Positions 11,419-22,955 of a stretch of DNA of 64,000 bases are shown one piece after another (position 1 is the first letter of the stretch; each line of letters begins with the position of its first letter). Location: positions 2,662,513 through 2,726,512 of the forward strand of contig CM041199.1 in assembly GCA_023078555.1 (NCBI GenBank), in the 5' to 3' direction. The DNA is from Ulva prolifera (lineage: Eukaryota; Chlorophyta; Ulvophyceae; Ulvales; Ulvaceae). Under the pieces are notes generated by a model that was given only the letters and a program-made list of their open reading frames with translations, searched no databases and was not told the DNA's origin. Position numbers and translations under genes: made by a program.

Positions 11419-13239
11419 AAATTTCACTGACGGAGAGGTTGAATGCGTTCGACATGTATTTTACCGAAAGGCTCCTGTCGAGCAGCTGCTGCATGCCTGG
11501 CTACAGGATGGTTGCAATGCATGAACCCTCACCTGGCACAGGCATATCCATGTGGGCAGGTAGCACCGTATCCACCCACTCAACACAGCCACTCAATGGT
11601 ACACTTAGCTCGCCAGGTGCCGCAGCTGCCTCCTTGGACTTTGTGTTTGTTGGCGTGCAATACTCAAGATTCAGCACTGCTGGCTCATGCAACAGTCAAA
11701 AACAATGATTCTGCGTGTTGCAGCACATTGCAGGCGTACGTTGGCAGTGGTTACTGTATGTACGTGAGACACCAGTATTGCCGCCAGGTCAAAGCCGGAG
11801 AAGCAGATATATCAGCAGGAGAGAGAGATAGCACAGCAGGATTGGCAGACACCAATCACGCCAGCTGACCGGCTGGATCCACTGGCCACAACTTGCAACA
11901 TTGAGAGCAGTATGTATATGTCATGTCATAGATCAGCGATACATCGATGCTTGGATCTGTGGATTAAGCACAGTTCGTACGGTAAAGGGCGCTCGTCACA
12001 GGGTAGCACCTTCCGTATACTAGGAAGAACCACACAGCGCAATGTACTGTGTAAGCACATTACAATTGCAACACGAGCTGCAACACGCCGTTACTTGACG
12101 TGCCCCGACCTTGGCAGGGCCACTGCCGTAGTTTATCTCAGGGATGCAGCTGTCTGGTGCGACGACTTTACAACAGGGACGTCAGTATTGCCAATTCCGT
12201 GTCCCCAGGCAGCAAACTGCTGAATCGAAACAGGACAGGACCACACCGACAGACACATTCACGCCGACAGGTGACCAAAGAGACAAACGTGTGTCCCGTG
12301 CGGCAAATCACGCTGCTCTTGATGTACCCTGTTGGTACCTGAAACACACAACGCAGGATAGGAACGGAACTCATGCTCGGACGCGGTACCTACAGAGCTC
12401 GTAACTATTCCGAAAGCGTGACAAGTGTTATCGAGATGTCAAAATGGCTACCAGGTCCCTGAAGACCTGGAGTGTCTGGGGTCATGGCTGTGCGTCTCTT
12501 GTGTTGTTATCTTGCTTTGTGCAACAGATGTTACGATTGCGAAACGGTCACTTGTAATGGGTCACTCAGGCTGATGTGGTCAAGATTCACCGTGCTGCGC
12601 AGATTATCACGAAACGTCAAGGCCATTGCAATAAGCATCAGTAATATTCTGATATTCATCCTTCTGCCACCGGATTCAAGCAACGTGAAAGTGTGTCGCC
12701 AATAGGTTCTCGAGGTCCGCTTCTGTGACACGAGGCTGCCACACACGATAGGGACGGTTCCGAAGGGACCTCACCTGTCCGAAAGTCGTCTCACATCAAT
12801 GAATGAAATGCTTTTACGTCGCGGGCTGCACCGTCAGTGGTATCCGCAGTGATTACCAGGCGCTCTCTGTGTGTTCGTGTGCTTTGAGATCGACGTGCTA
12901 GGCTGTGCCAGGCGAGCAGTCACAACAGCGACACCAGAGGCTTGACACGGTCCTTGCAGGAACAGATACATTTGTCACAAGATTCTCCCAATTGCTGATT
13001 TCAGATTCGGTGCGTGGTACTGTGGACATATCGGACAGGCTCAACACAGAGGCTCCACATCAATCCTGATAGGTTACAACTGGCCACAAAGACTTGACAC
13101 ACGTTCAGAAGTCTTCAAAATGCCTTGTGCTGGAGATGAGGTGCTGGCAATCAAGCGTTGCTACTGCTTTGTATGCTGTGCAGCGGACATCAACTTCAGG
13201 CTCATTCTCTGGCACAGATTTGGCACCACTTGACTTGGC
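11419..13239. other. No firmly supported gene
   Basis: Overlapping open frames at 11376-11868 and 11912-12404 conflict with each other. Two stretches, near 11770-11880 and 12175-12290, resemble each other weakly (both have a CAGTATTGCC core and an ACGCC end), which may be an old duplication. The rest up to 13239 shows nothing I can support. Same at 46757-48577. Confidence 0.35.
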
Positions 13240-14946
13240 GTGCTGCTATTGTGTGGCGACAACTGTTTGGATGTTGGAAGCATGCAGGATGCAACTCAGG
13301 GAGGGACCTCGGCGTCGAAGTCGGGTTGCATGGGAGGAGCTACAGTGGCAGAGCGGCAAGACATAATGGCCCGTGAACAGTATTTGGAAATGGTAGAGGA
13401 AAACTTGGTGTTCGGCGGCAATGAAGCAATGTTAGGAAAGACTGAACTCATGTACCTCCAGCGGCAAAACGAAAACTCTCAGTCACCACATGCTGACTGT
13501 GCCGAACACACACAAGCCGTGTGCAAAACACGAAATGTGATGCAGAAATTGAAGAGTTCCCCAAGATGGAGCGCATGACCCACGACACAAGCGCACCAGG
13601 GTTAAGCAATGCATCGTTTGGATCCAGTTTCGAAGTGAACATCGACCACGAGCAGAACACACAGGCTGACAAAATTGACAATGAGGTCGCTATGCGTGAG
13701 CTGGGCGCTGCTGGAAAGGTGGAGAGAATAATGGGTGAGCTGGCCTCCGCAACTGCAAAGAAAGAGATGCTCAGCAGCAATCTGGCTGATGCTGCTGGAA
13801 GGGAGGAGACGATGAAAGGCAAGCTGACCGCTGCTGGTGCAGAGAGGGACAAGCTGAACCACAAGCTGGCCGCAATTGCTGCAGACAGGAGGACACTGAT
13901 GAGCAAGCCTGCCGCTGCAGCCGAAAGGACAGTCGCCCTGGAGATCGAGTTGTCTGCTTGAGCTATCAGGGAAGAAAATATGAAGGCGAAACTGATCATA
14001 GCTACTGCAAAGAAAGAGCTGCTGAAGAGCGTGGTTGCTGCAGCTGCAGAGATCGAAGAGGATGTAAAGGGCGAGCTGACTGCCGCTACAGATTGGAACG
14101 AGATGTTTGAGGAGCATCTGGCAACAGCCCATGAGATGACATGCGTGAGCAAGTGGGAGCACAAGCGGAGTGGTGCAGAGCGTCCAGCAGGCGGATCTGC
14201 ATGTCGGAAACAGGAGGAAGGTCCATATGACGCGTCAAACAAAGGTGAGGCTCAGCCCCTGAGTCACCAGCCGAGTTGGCGCACTCCAGCCAAGGTGCAT
14301 GATCACTGACCACCTGTCTATTGCATATATGTATGTAGAAAATGAGTTATACAAGACAATGGAAGGCTGGGCGAACAATGCTGGTGTGCACATCACCGAC
14401 CAGACTCCAGACCTCTTGGACAGTGGGAAGGTGAACCTGCAAACTGATGCAGCGAATGCCGAGATAGAATGCCTCAAACCAGAACAGTTCTCACTTACCG
14501 AAAGCAGTTTGAAGGCCCAGGAGCAGCAAAAGGAAAGAGTGTTGGATGTGGAATGCCATCACAATCACATCAAGTGGGCACACGGGCACAACAAATCAAA
14601 CTCACAGGTTGACCTTGGCACAACGGCAAATCCATGCATAATGTATTTCAATGGGCTTTTCAGTGTTGAGGCTTGTGATCAGGCAAGAGAGCAATGCATT
14701 CTTCAGAACGAGGAACAAGACGCGGCCGGCGACACGACTCAAGCGAGACTTCGGAACCAGGTTATCGCGGTTGAAGAAAGGTTGAGTCGCTTCAGGCCGG
14801 GCTTCAGGCGTCATGTTCTTGCATGTCAGTATGTTGAACCTAATTCGGACGTTGGCCAACTGCATGTCGCCCATTTTGAGGTCGAACACAGCTCTGCATG
14901 CACTGCTGCCGATCACCTTGCATTCACACACAGCGACGCATGCTGA
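13240..14946 (+). CDS. Coiled-coil protein gene with 14-residue repeats and one internal stop
   Basis: Upstream codons (13240 to about 13500) are charged and helix-prone in one frame; the main part is in another frame from about 13500, so an intron or a frameshift lies between. From about codon 13728 the protein is ten consecutive 14-residue units, each with Leu or Val at position 6 and Ala at 7-9 (MGELASATAKKE, MKGKLTAAGAERD). Unit six has TGA (13959-13961) at position 9, where the other units have Ala or Ile, and the register continues unbroken behind it. A strong donor AACAAAG|GTGAGG (14245) and acceptor ATGTATGTAG (14338) join phase 1 to an exon starting ENELYKTMEGW, ending at TGA 14944. 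A structural coiled-coil role is likely; no family is named. Copy at 48578-50284. Confidence 0.6.
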
Positions 14947-15348
14947 CACTGCAGCAACATGTTTTTGACCCTACAAGGTCCATCGTACGATGATTGTCTA
15001 GAGCATCCTCCTGTGCAAGTTGTAGCAGTGAGTCCACAATCAGCACTTCCGATCTACGTTCAACCGTGCAGCATAGCTCACTGAATTCCATAGCTGGGAG
15101 AGTCATTCGACTGGACACGTTGACAGGTCGGGAAATCGCTCTAGTTTTCCAAACTGCGGTAGCATTCAATCGGCCACAGCACGCAGACAGGAACTGACAC
15201 ACTGGTTGCTCTCAAGACTACAACCTTTCATAGCCATGGCGACCCACATAGGACAGAACTCGCAACAAAGGCTGTGTGCCAGGACACACCCCAACCTTGT
15301 GGCTACAACTGGAACGAAGGTGCTTTGATGTGAAGACATCTCTACCGC
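14947..15348. other. No supported gene
   Basis: Only short frames broken by TGA and TAG. Nothing else recognised. Same at 50285-50686. Confidence 0.4.
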
Positions 15349-15858
15349 ATGCACGATGTGGCAGTAATCTCATTGCTAGGTGCATGGCCGCAAGGCTTGA
15401 CGAAGTTCCATGTTGTTCTTCGTTTAAGGATTCTCTCTACTGTGAAGAACAGCATGGGTGACAGCGCGGACATTCTCTGGATGGAGCACAGCAAATATCA
15501 CTATTTGGCTTGGAATATCGTCCCTGGTTGCGCACTGCTTACATCAAGGGTACTACTGTTGGGGCTGCAGGACATTCCCATGTACTCAGTGCTGTAGAAA
15601 TGTGCACGTTTGAAAGCAGGGATAGAGTGGGAGTGTTACACATGCGATGGTTTCCGCACGACAATGCATGTCTTGGTGACCAATACAGCTGCTGCGGTTG
15701 GTCACCACGCCGGAGCCACACCTTGTCGACTCCATAGTGCTGATCTCCCGCCGGATGTGCACGTGGGATGTCCTTGGTGCAGTCTCCGCGTCCGATGTGC
15801 TCAGCCGTTTGAACATCCTTGCCACACCTTCGGGACTGCGGAACAAGCTGTGGCCTAG
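15349..15858 (+). CDS. Two in-frame coding-like segments, one Cys/His-rich
   Basis: Segment one (15349-15597) has a convincing mixed composition (VKNSMGDSADILWMEHSKYH). After a TAG at 15595 the same frame continues at 15610 with WECYTCDGF and later GCPWCSLRVRCAQPF plus EHPCH, two CxxC pairs that could bind zinc. A competing frame (GTTVGAAGHSHVLSAVEMC) overlaps. The region is immediately upstream of the paralogous block at 15880. Treat as a candidate only. Copy at 50687-51196. Confidence 0.35.
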
Positions 15859-15879
15859 CAGCAGCAGTGCTGCCAGGAA

Positions 15880-16435
15880 GTATTTGCAGTCTCAGGCACG
15901 CCATTACACACTGCACATCCCACAGCTTCGGCACAGCAGCTCGGTAAGACCACATTCCAAACGAGTCTGTACTCGACCCGAACGTGTCTGTACATGTTGT
16001 CCAGCACATATGGTGCGAAGTGGTGTCTCAGAAGTGAAAAATCTCAAGTTGAAGTGCTCGATGCTTCTTTAAGAGTGTCAACAAACCACACTCACTGGTG
16101 CTGCTCCTCCTTGTGCTGTCACCGGACCAGTCAGCTCAGTAAAAGTGACAGTAGAGGACATGAGCTGTGCCATAAATTCATCACTCACAGGAAACTCTGT
16201 TGGAATCGATAAGCAAGGGCTGAGGCTCACAGTCGAAGAAATGATCACGCGGGATGTATGAGAACCACTGACCAGGCATTTCTAGGACATGCTACAAACA
16301 TGCAATTAGCCGTGGCAACACCAGCTCAGTATAGATCCATATCCGGGTGCTACATGGGTGTGTTGAAAGTTGCACCCACCTGAAATTTGATGTCATGTTC
16401 TGGACCATATTGATGCGTACCATACATATAACCCG
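15880..16435 (+). pseudogene. Diverged paralogous block, copy 1 (frame broken)
   Basis: Aligns over about 550 bases with 17480-18070, with matching landmarks in order: QSQARHYTLH/QYQACQFMLQ, a GTAAGACCAC/GTCAGACCAC donor-like site, GCTCGATGCTTCTTTAAGA/GCTCAATGATTCTTTGAAA, GID...LRL/GVD...LRL, CTGACCAGGCA, and GCACCCACCTGA. Relative to copy 2 it has a two-base insertion just before CTGACCAGGCA plus a TGA, so the reading frame is broken here. Copy at 51218-51773. Confidence 0.55.
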
Positions 16436-17479
16436 CCAGCCAAGCAACATACAACTGCAACTTCTTTATCGAATGATGTTGTTCCGATGTGCCCTTTCAG
16501 AAGCCAGGGCATAGCTTGCAAGGATGTGTGCCCCGTATGCTGTACAGCCTCCGCATTGCAGATGAGTACTCACCTCAGCGAAACAAAATGCAGTTTTTCT
16601 TGTTGTGATTGGTCGCCGACTGGGCTGCTGCAAGGCGGTTTTTACATTCCTTTGTACACAAGTGGAGATTGGTGTTGCAGGCACGGCAGAGTGCACTGTG
16701 TGTGGCATTGGGCAAAGCCGGCAAGGTAGAATCCAGTAGCAAGACAATGCTGTCAGACACCCGTGGACTGTAAATTTCACGGCACGACATAGCCTGGAGC
16801 TGTACTTACGTCCAGGACCGATGCCACGGACAAATGGTGCTGAAGCAAGAGTCCGGTGCGTCCTGACTGGTGCCCCGACAATGACCTGCAGTATCCGGGA
16901 ACGACCTCCTTACTTGTCCTTTGCTGATGACTCACGGACCTGGCAGCCCGCAAGCGTCACTGAAGCTAAGCACTGTGCAGCAGCCCGCCCTACGAGCCAG
17001 ATGACCCGTGAATCTACATGCAACATTGAGGTGACATGGCATATCATGACGACAGACTGGGTACTCGTGCATGCAGTCGGGTAGCATCTCGCTGGCATCA
17101 GAAGCAACCTTTCAGCATCAAGAGCATCGTGCAAGTTTTGGTGAACAAGCGATGTAATTTCGCCTACCGAAACATCACTCTGACAAAACCCTGCCAGAAG
17201 TATGCCAAGGCGGAGCCCATGCACTGTTCCTAGCTTCGATTTGGTCAACAGAAGTGAAGTATGATCTATCCCGGCTGTGCTGATGTACCACACCTTCACC
17301 TCGTCAGGGTGCTTGCCAATGGTGGAGAGCTCCAGTGGACACATTTCAAGCCTTCATCCGCGCAAACCCATATCTCGCAGACATGCAGCCTCCGTACGGC
17401 CACATCATTTGGAAGTACCGTTCTTGGAATGTAATGTCACACTGCAAAAACCGGGTTCATCAGACGCTTGCGTCGGCGA
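16436..17479. other. No firmly supported gene
   Basis: Open frames on both strands (16466-16780 minus, 16910-17344 minus, 17277-17657 plus) overlap and none stands out. Same at 51774-52817. Confidence 0.35.
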
Positions 17480-18070
17480 AAGGTCTGCTTCTCTCAATTC
17501 TCAATATCAGGCATGCCAGTTTATGCTGCAGGTCTGCTCCACAGGTTTGCCGCCCCGGCTCAGGTCAGACCACAATGTAGTTCAGATGAAGCTGCACTCA
17601 GTTTGGGTGACTTTGCAGATGACTCGCATGCATATATGGTATGAGCTGGTATCTTAGTGGTGCTTCTTTGCAAGTGCTCAATGATTCTTTGAAACGTGTC
17701 AACAACGAATCGCTCACCGCTAATGCTCGCCCTTGTGATGTCAAAGATCCAGCCAGATGACAATTCAGACTATGCCTGGCGCAGACATACATGAGATGTG
17801 CTATGGCTGCAGCACTTTCGACACATCTTTTGGAGTGGATGTACATAGTCTGAGGCTGAGACTCGAAAGGAAGACCATTCGGAGGGCGTATGTACGTGCT
17901 GACCAGGCATACATGGGTCGAGCTGCATGTCATGCATCTGTCTTTGATGGAGCACAATCTGGCACCGCAACTCAGTATGAATACACGTCAGAGAAGTGCA
18001 GGTGAATGATGAAAACCGCACCCACCTGAGATCAAACTGAGGCTTTTTCTGGTCCGTGTCGACGGTGCAA
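17480..18070 (+). repeat. Diverged paralogous block, copy 2
   Basis: Partner of 15880-16435, about 1.6 kb away in the same orientation. It keeps an open frame (17757-18001) where copy 1 is broken. The shared GCACCCACCTGA lies inside the predicted intron of copy 2 and may be a conserved branch-point region. Copy at 52818-53408. Confidence 0.6.
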
Positions 18071-18211
18071 TGCATCACAAATGGCTCTTACCAACCAGAA
18101 ACTGGGCTCTTGCAGCTTCTTCCTGTGCCTGGCAAGTCATTAAGCTGCTGATATTGGGGCTGGCAAGCGGCCCTGCCGTAGAGGCAGTCCAAAAGGCTTC
18201 ACTGAAGCGAG
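17757..18211 (+). CDS. Two-exon segment of a spliced gene, unknown product
   Basis: Exon 17757-18001 ends at AAGTGCAG|GTGAAT in phase 2; the next exon starts at 18099 after CTTACCAACCAG with the one base needed to complete an Arg codon, and ends at CGAG|GTACAA (18211). Exon one carries VDVHSLRLRLERKTIRRAY; exon two carries WALAASSCAWQVIKLLILG, a short amphipathic to hydrophobic stretch. Exon one has a broken paralogue at 15880-16435. The 5' start is not resolved because the frame changes just upstream of 17757. Copy at 53095-53549. Confidence 0.5.
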
Positions 18212-18420
18212 GTACAAACACCGCGACACCAGAACTTGGATAGACATCTCGACATGCTAGAGGCATGTAATGGTGTGACTGGTCGGCCCTGTTTCAGATC
18301 CATACCTTCACTGTGTGGTCTGACTGTTCTGACTGTCACGCTGCTCCGTTGTTCAATGCGCTATGAGACAAGGACATTGCAATCAAGGCGTTGTGTGCAT
18401 AGAGCATGTATATGCTGCAG

Positions 18421-18522
18421 CTGGCGCAGCGGGAGCGCATCGCAGCTGGTGAGGACATGGAGGCACCGCGAACGATTGGGGGTTCCCATGCATCGTGGGT
18501 GAAGCCAGCACGTCCAGCCTGA
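18421..18522 (+). CDS. Candidate terminal exon, 33 codons
   Basis: Follows ATATGCTGCAG and reads LAQRERIAAGEDMEAP... to a TGA at 18520, a strongly coding-like, charged stretch. The frame upstream is also coding-like but has TAG and TGA. It could join in phase 0 to 18099-18135 if an alternative donor (CTGGCAA|GTCATT) is used. Copy at 53759-53860. Confidence 0.35.
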   Translation: MAQRERIAAGEDMEAPRTIGGSHASWVKPARPA

Positions 18523-18729
18523 CGGTGCTTCATGCGCAATGGCGGTAGCGGCATTTTCATCTGCTGAGTCAGACATCGAGTAGATCCCTTTCACCGGAGC
18601 CCGGCGGTGACAGACGCAATAGTGCAGTGGCTCCGCCCTGGCAACTGCTGGCAGTGTCCTGTGTGATCACATGCCATATCACGTCAACGTAGGTGTTGCC
18701 TGTAGATGTATGGGTCATCTGGCTTGCAG

Positions 18730-19326
18730 GAAGAGCTTTCTGCGCTTACTAACGATTCAGGGAAGAGTTTTGCGCCGTTCGTGCATGAGCTCTCTACGAC
18801 CCAGCTTCGAAACTTCCTGTCAACCCACCAGCCCCCGTCAGAAGCTGACACACATTGCAGTGATGATAGATCAACAACGCTTGCAGCTGTGATTGCTACC
18901 AAATGTTGGACGGGAACGCTACGGGCGCCAGTGCATGTGGGCGCATGCGTGGCCCTGCTGCTGTGAGTGGATGCTCGAGTGTAAGGGGCGCCACTGACTG
19001 CAGACATCATCGCTTCCGTACAACAGCTAAAGAAGAGGTCTGTAAAGATTGCTTTGTTGGGATATGGCTGGGAGCACACACCACATGTACACTTTCACGA
19101 ACCGACACATAACACACTGAGCCAAAGTTGCTGCTTAGTCTTGTCTGAGGAGACCAAGGAACAGGAGAGAAAGAACCCGAGTACAGGTGTTTGCAAGTCC
19201 GAGGTGCGGAACCCGCATGCGCCCCGTGAATGTCAATGAACAGTGGCCTGCAGCTATAGCATTGCTGCAGCGATGATCATGTCCATTTGCACTGACACTA
19301 TCACAGGGCTAAAAACTCAATTTTAG
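18730..19326 (+). CDS. Three-exon 3' end of a spliced gene, unknown product
   Basis: Exon 18730-18962 starts after GGCTTGCAG (EELSALTNDSGKSFAPF) and ends at a consensus GTGAGT. Exon 19004-19186 starts after GACTGCAG and reads DIIASVQQLKKRSVKIALLG, then HVHFHEPTHNT, ending ACAG|GTGTTT in phase 1. Exon 19271-19326 starts after TTGCTGCAG with the two bases needed and ends in TAG. The last join is phase-correct. The first join (41-base intron) is off by one base, so either another splice site is used or the copy carries an indel. No domain recognised. Copy at 54068-54664. Confidence 0.5.
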
Positions 19327-20644
19327 GTGGCACAATTGAGTCTGTTGTGGTGACATATTTGTTTGCTGAACTTGGCGTCCCAGCATGTTGTGTCTCTCAG
19401 TGTGATGTGATGGTCATCAAGCATGAAGTGTGAGCAGGTTTAATGGCCCATCGAGGACAACCCAAAGGCCCACCGTCTAGAGCCACACCGCAAGAATCAT
19501 TGCCGATCTGGGCGCTTCCACCAGCGCTTCTGCAGAGTCGTGCAGCCTCCGGGGCTTCCTGACAGGTGTTGAGTGCTGACAACAAGCAGCGCTGTTGTAG
19601 TGATGTCATCTGGGCACACATACACACACCTAGAAGCAGCATCTATCATCTCAGCTCTACTTGAATCAATAGCACAGAGATTGTAGAGCGTCGTTGCGCA
19701 GAGTTGCTCAGAGTGTAGAGATTGTCGACTGTTTTTTGCGCCCCAGTGCTACATGGATCTCTAGGCTGGACCGCGCTTGGCCACATAATATTCGCCAGCC
19801 TTTACCTTGTGACCGAAGGTCCGTGTGTGAAAATTCCTCGCATTTGCAGAATGTATTGTGATCCGTCTGTCTGGACATGGACATGCTTCGCACGCTGCTG
19901 GAACCTGACTTTTGTGATGGCAAAGCATTACCATCCTCAAAACTGTACAACCTCACACAATTCTAAACCCCAAAAAACAGTTGGGAGCTGATGCCTTGCT
20001 TTGTGTAAGAGACATTGATATTTGGTCATCCCACAGCAATCATGAAAGGATAGTGTGTTTCGATAGAAGTTGTTTGGAAAACTGTCTGGTCGCAGAAATC
20101 ACTGCTGGTGTGTGCATGTCGAGGAAAGACACATACGATATTCCCTGTGTGTTGTTGCGGATTGCTGACAGTGCTGCTAGGATCGGTGCGGTAGCCTGCT
20201 ACGTTCAGCTTGCTAGCTTCTGGGCTGCTCGTTATACGATCGTTATACGATCGCTCGAGCTTTGCTGCTACCTGTGACTGGGGTGTGTTTTGCTGTGCAG
20301 GTGCACTGAAACATGTTGTAAATCTTGTTGCTGCATGCTGGCAGTGCGGTGTTGCTTGCCGTTGCCCTTGCCACACGAAATTCTGCAGCAGGTGCAGGGG
20401 AAGTGCTCGGCATGGTGTGAGACTGGTCAAAGATTTACATACATGATTCCGTGGAAGTCTGCACATGCCCGAATCTGGGTCTGCAGCTTACCCGGCCAGA
20501 AACCTCAGATCCGCTCCTTCCCGCCTGCCCCCGCCGGCTGACCCTATCTGCTGGCAGCCGTCTTGACCTGGGCTTGTCAGTATTCACAGATCTGCTACAG
20601 GGTCTATTGCAATGCTGGGCGGTGTATGAACATGTCAATAGATA
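19327..20644. other. Interval between convergent genes; no supported gene
   Basis: Separates the plus-strand gene ending at 19326 from the minus-strand LRR gene ending at 20645. A minus-strand frame at 19397-19642 and Cys-rich plus-strand frames at 20210-20541 are open but unconvincing. An 11-bp tandem duplication lies at 20231-20252. Same at 54665-55982. Confidence 0.45.
20231..20252 (+). repeat. 11-bp tandem duplication
   Basis: GTTATACGATC twice in a row. Same at 55569-55590. Confidence 0.9.
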
Positions 20645-22585
20645 CTACATGCCTCTGGCTGCGCTGGTGCTAGCATTGTGCACACTCGCACGCGCATCAG
20701 CTAAGGGCATGAAGATGACATGCTCCAGCCCGAGTGGGGCCGCGCGCGCCACCACCTGCTTGCACTTGTGGCTATACTTGCCGCGGCCCAGGCGCAGCAC
20801 GCGCAGACCCCTCACCTCTCGCAGCACACTCGCGAACTCGTACACCCCCTCCTGCCCCAAGTTTGAGGACTCGAGGACAAATAACCTCAGCATGCGCAAT
20901 GCCGGCAGCGTGTTGGCCACTGTGCGGACTGAAAGAACATTCATATCACACCACAGTACGAGCTCATGCATGGTAGGCATGAGGGACAGCGCCTTTGCGA
21001 GCTCCGCTGCAGCCGCAGTGTCCAGGCGGCACCTCGCCAACAGCAATCGCGTCAGCTGAGTCAGGGGAGCCAGCCCACGTGCAACATATTCCGTGCTGAC
21101 GGGGATCACACTGCAACGAATCCCAAGCTCAAGCCGACGAAGGTTCGAGAGCGATCCGATTGCCCGCAGGAACGGCTGCATCACTGGCGGCTTTACGCAC
21201 AGCCGCGGCATCTCCAGAGAAGTGACCTGTTGTGCGCGGGACAGCGCCTCAGCCACCACTTCGGGTTGACCTTCAACCAGAAACTCCGCTTCACCCAGGT
21301 CCACCTCATGCAGCTATTGCAGGCTTGAAAGGGGCTGCAGCGCGCGCACGAGGACCGAGGCGTGTTCGCACCCCAACGCCAGCCGCCGCAGCTGCGGGTG
21401 CCGCTCCAGGCACCCGGCGAGCGCGGCGCCCAGCAACTCCGCGGCAAGCGCTGGTGATGCCGTGTGCCGAAGATTGGAGATGCACACTCCAATCCCCAGG
21501 ACCTTGAGATCTGGCGCATGCAACAGCTGCAGGATCTGCTGCCGCGCATCTACCGTGAGCTTGGTGCGGGTGAGCGAGAGCCCGGTCAGCCGCGGCATCA
21601 GGGCGAGGAACTGGAGCGTGCTTTCTTTGAAGAGGTTGCACGAAAGTCGGAGGCAGCACAGGTCGGAGAAGGGGGTCGGCTGTGCAACGGCCTCGGCCAC
21701 AGCGGCGCTGCCATAGGGTGCCTCAAGGGTGAAACCATCCCCCAACTCACACCCATGTAGGTGTAGAGACTGCATGGGCAGAGCCGCCACCGACGGGGTG
21801 AGGGCCTCCCAGCCATTGGCCCCGATTTGATTGTTCGCCAGGCAGAGGTGCGTGAGCGTGGTCAACACACGCAACACCGCAGCCAGACTGCACAGTGGCG
21901 CATCTTTGGGGTGCAGCGGAGCGATGCCGTTGTTGCTCAGGTCCAGCGCACACAGCATGCGCAGCGCAGGCAAGCGCGGCGCAAGCTGCTGCGCGATGTG
22001 CCCGCACTTCGACCACGCCCGCACGCGCAGACTCAGCAGCTGCGACAGCCGCTGCACCACATCGCCGAGCGCAGCAACGCAAGCGACCCGATCCTTGCTG
22101 CTCACCCAATCATCTTCGAGCTCAATGCGCAGGTACAAAAGCGAGCAGAGCGTTGCTAGTGGGGCAAACATACGGCGCATCGCTGCGTCGGCCGCAGTAG
22201 ACTCGAGTTTCGCATAGCCGTTGGACACAGCATCAGCGCCCTCCGATGAGCAGCCCACGAGCGCGAGAGACGTGAGCTGCAAGGCGGGGGCCGCGGCCAA
22301 AGCGTGGATGATCGGCGCGGCTTGGCATAGCTGTGGAAGCGGCAGTGAGAGGGCGCGCTGGTCCGCTGCGGCAGGGGTGTGGGCGCGAAGCACGAGGTGC
22401 TGCAGGTGCTGCGGGAGGAGGGCCATGATGGCGAGCAGCACGGCCTGCCGGCGCCGGGCCAGAGGCATGTCTTCGGGAGACAGGCATGACGCCCGATTGA
22501 GTTTGCACTGTACATCTGGCCGCGCGGCGGAGATAGCAGTGCGCAGAATCTGCACGGCTAGGTGCTCTGGAAGTGTCTCCAGCAC
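20645..22585 (-). CDS. Leucine-rich-repeat protein (ribonuclease-inhibitor-like), one internal TAG
   Basis: Minus strand, 646 codons plus stop from an acceptor CTCTGCAG at 22586. The start of this exon (ETLPEHLAVQILRTA) resembles the opening of an F-box but is too short to call. LRR units run through most of the rest: LPALRMLCALDLSNNGI, LTTLTHLCLANNQIG, LSNLRRLELG, LTQLTRLLLARCRLD. The long, alanine-rich spacing suits ribonuclease-inhibitor-type LRRs, which bind proteins. Codon 424 is TAG (21314-21316), falling inside an LRR consensus (LSSLQ-stop-LHEVDL) with the pattern and 220 more codons open behind it. GC is clearly higher than in neighbouring genes. Copy at 55983-57923. Confidence 0.75.
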
Positions 22586-22640
22586 CTGCAGAGCTTCAAA
22601 CTTTGTGCAATTTTGTGTTCCTTACATGCCTCACAGTGAG

Positions 22641-22661
22641 GTAGCACGTAGCACGTAGCAC
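22641..22661 (+). repeat. Three tandem GTAGCAC heptamers
   Basis: Perfect 7-bp unit three times, within the likely intron of the LRR gene. Copy at 57979-57999. Confidence 0.85.
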
Positions 22662-22955
22662 CACGGGACAGCGGGTAGCAGAAGAACAGGAACAATCGCA
22701 CAGCCTGGAGTGCTGCAAGCGTGACCGCGTCTCCGACTGCCAAGTAGCTGGCAGGCCCTGGGGGGTGAGGAGGGGTATGTGTCACATATGCATGCATGCA
22801 TGCGCCGGCCTCCGCAGCAAGAAGGTAGTTGAAGAACGAGTGCACCTGGAGCCTAGCAGCGCATGCTCCTGGACTGAGTTCATCCGCGGCACTGAAGCGC
22901 GTTGCACCATGCTGGACATTTGGCGACGCTTGTGGTTTGGGATTAGAAGCATCAC

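Noticed and set aside
15276-15737. A frame with TGA at 15459 that looked like another recoded stop
   Set aside because: A competing frame over the same interval (15349-15597) is at least as protein-like, so the stop need not lie in a coding frame.
14299-15858. 520 codons in one frame without TAA, considered as evidence that TAA is the only stop
   Set aside because: TAA is rare here in every frame (only three in 1.56 kb), so its absence from one frame is expected.
16821-17084. SFADDS resembling a reverse-transcriptase FADD box
   Set aside because: No other reverse-transcriptase motif, no long ORF, no terminal repeats nearby.
20290-20541. Cys-rich frames resembling zinc fingers near 20.3-20.5 kb
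   Set aside because: TGC and TGT are abundant in this DNA, and the spacing fits no known finger.
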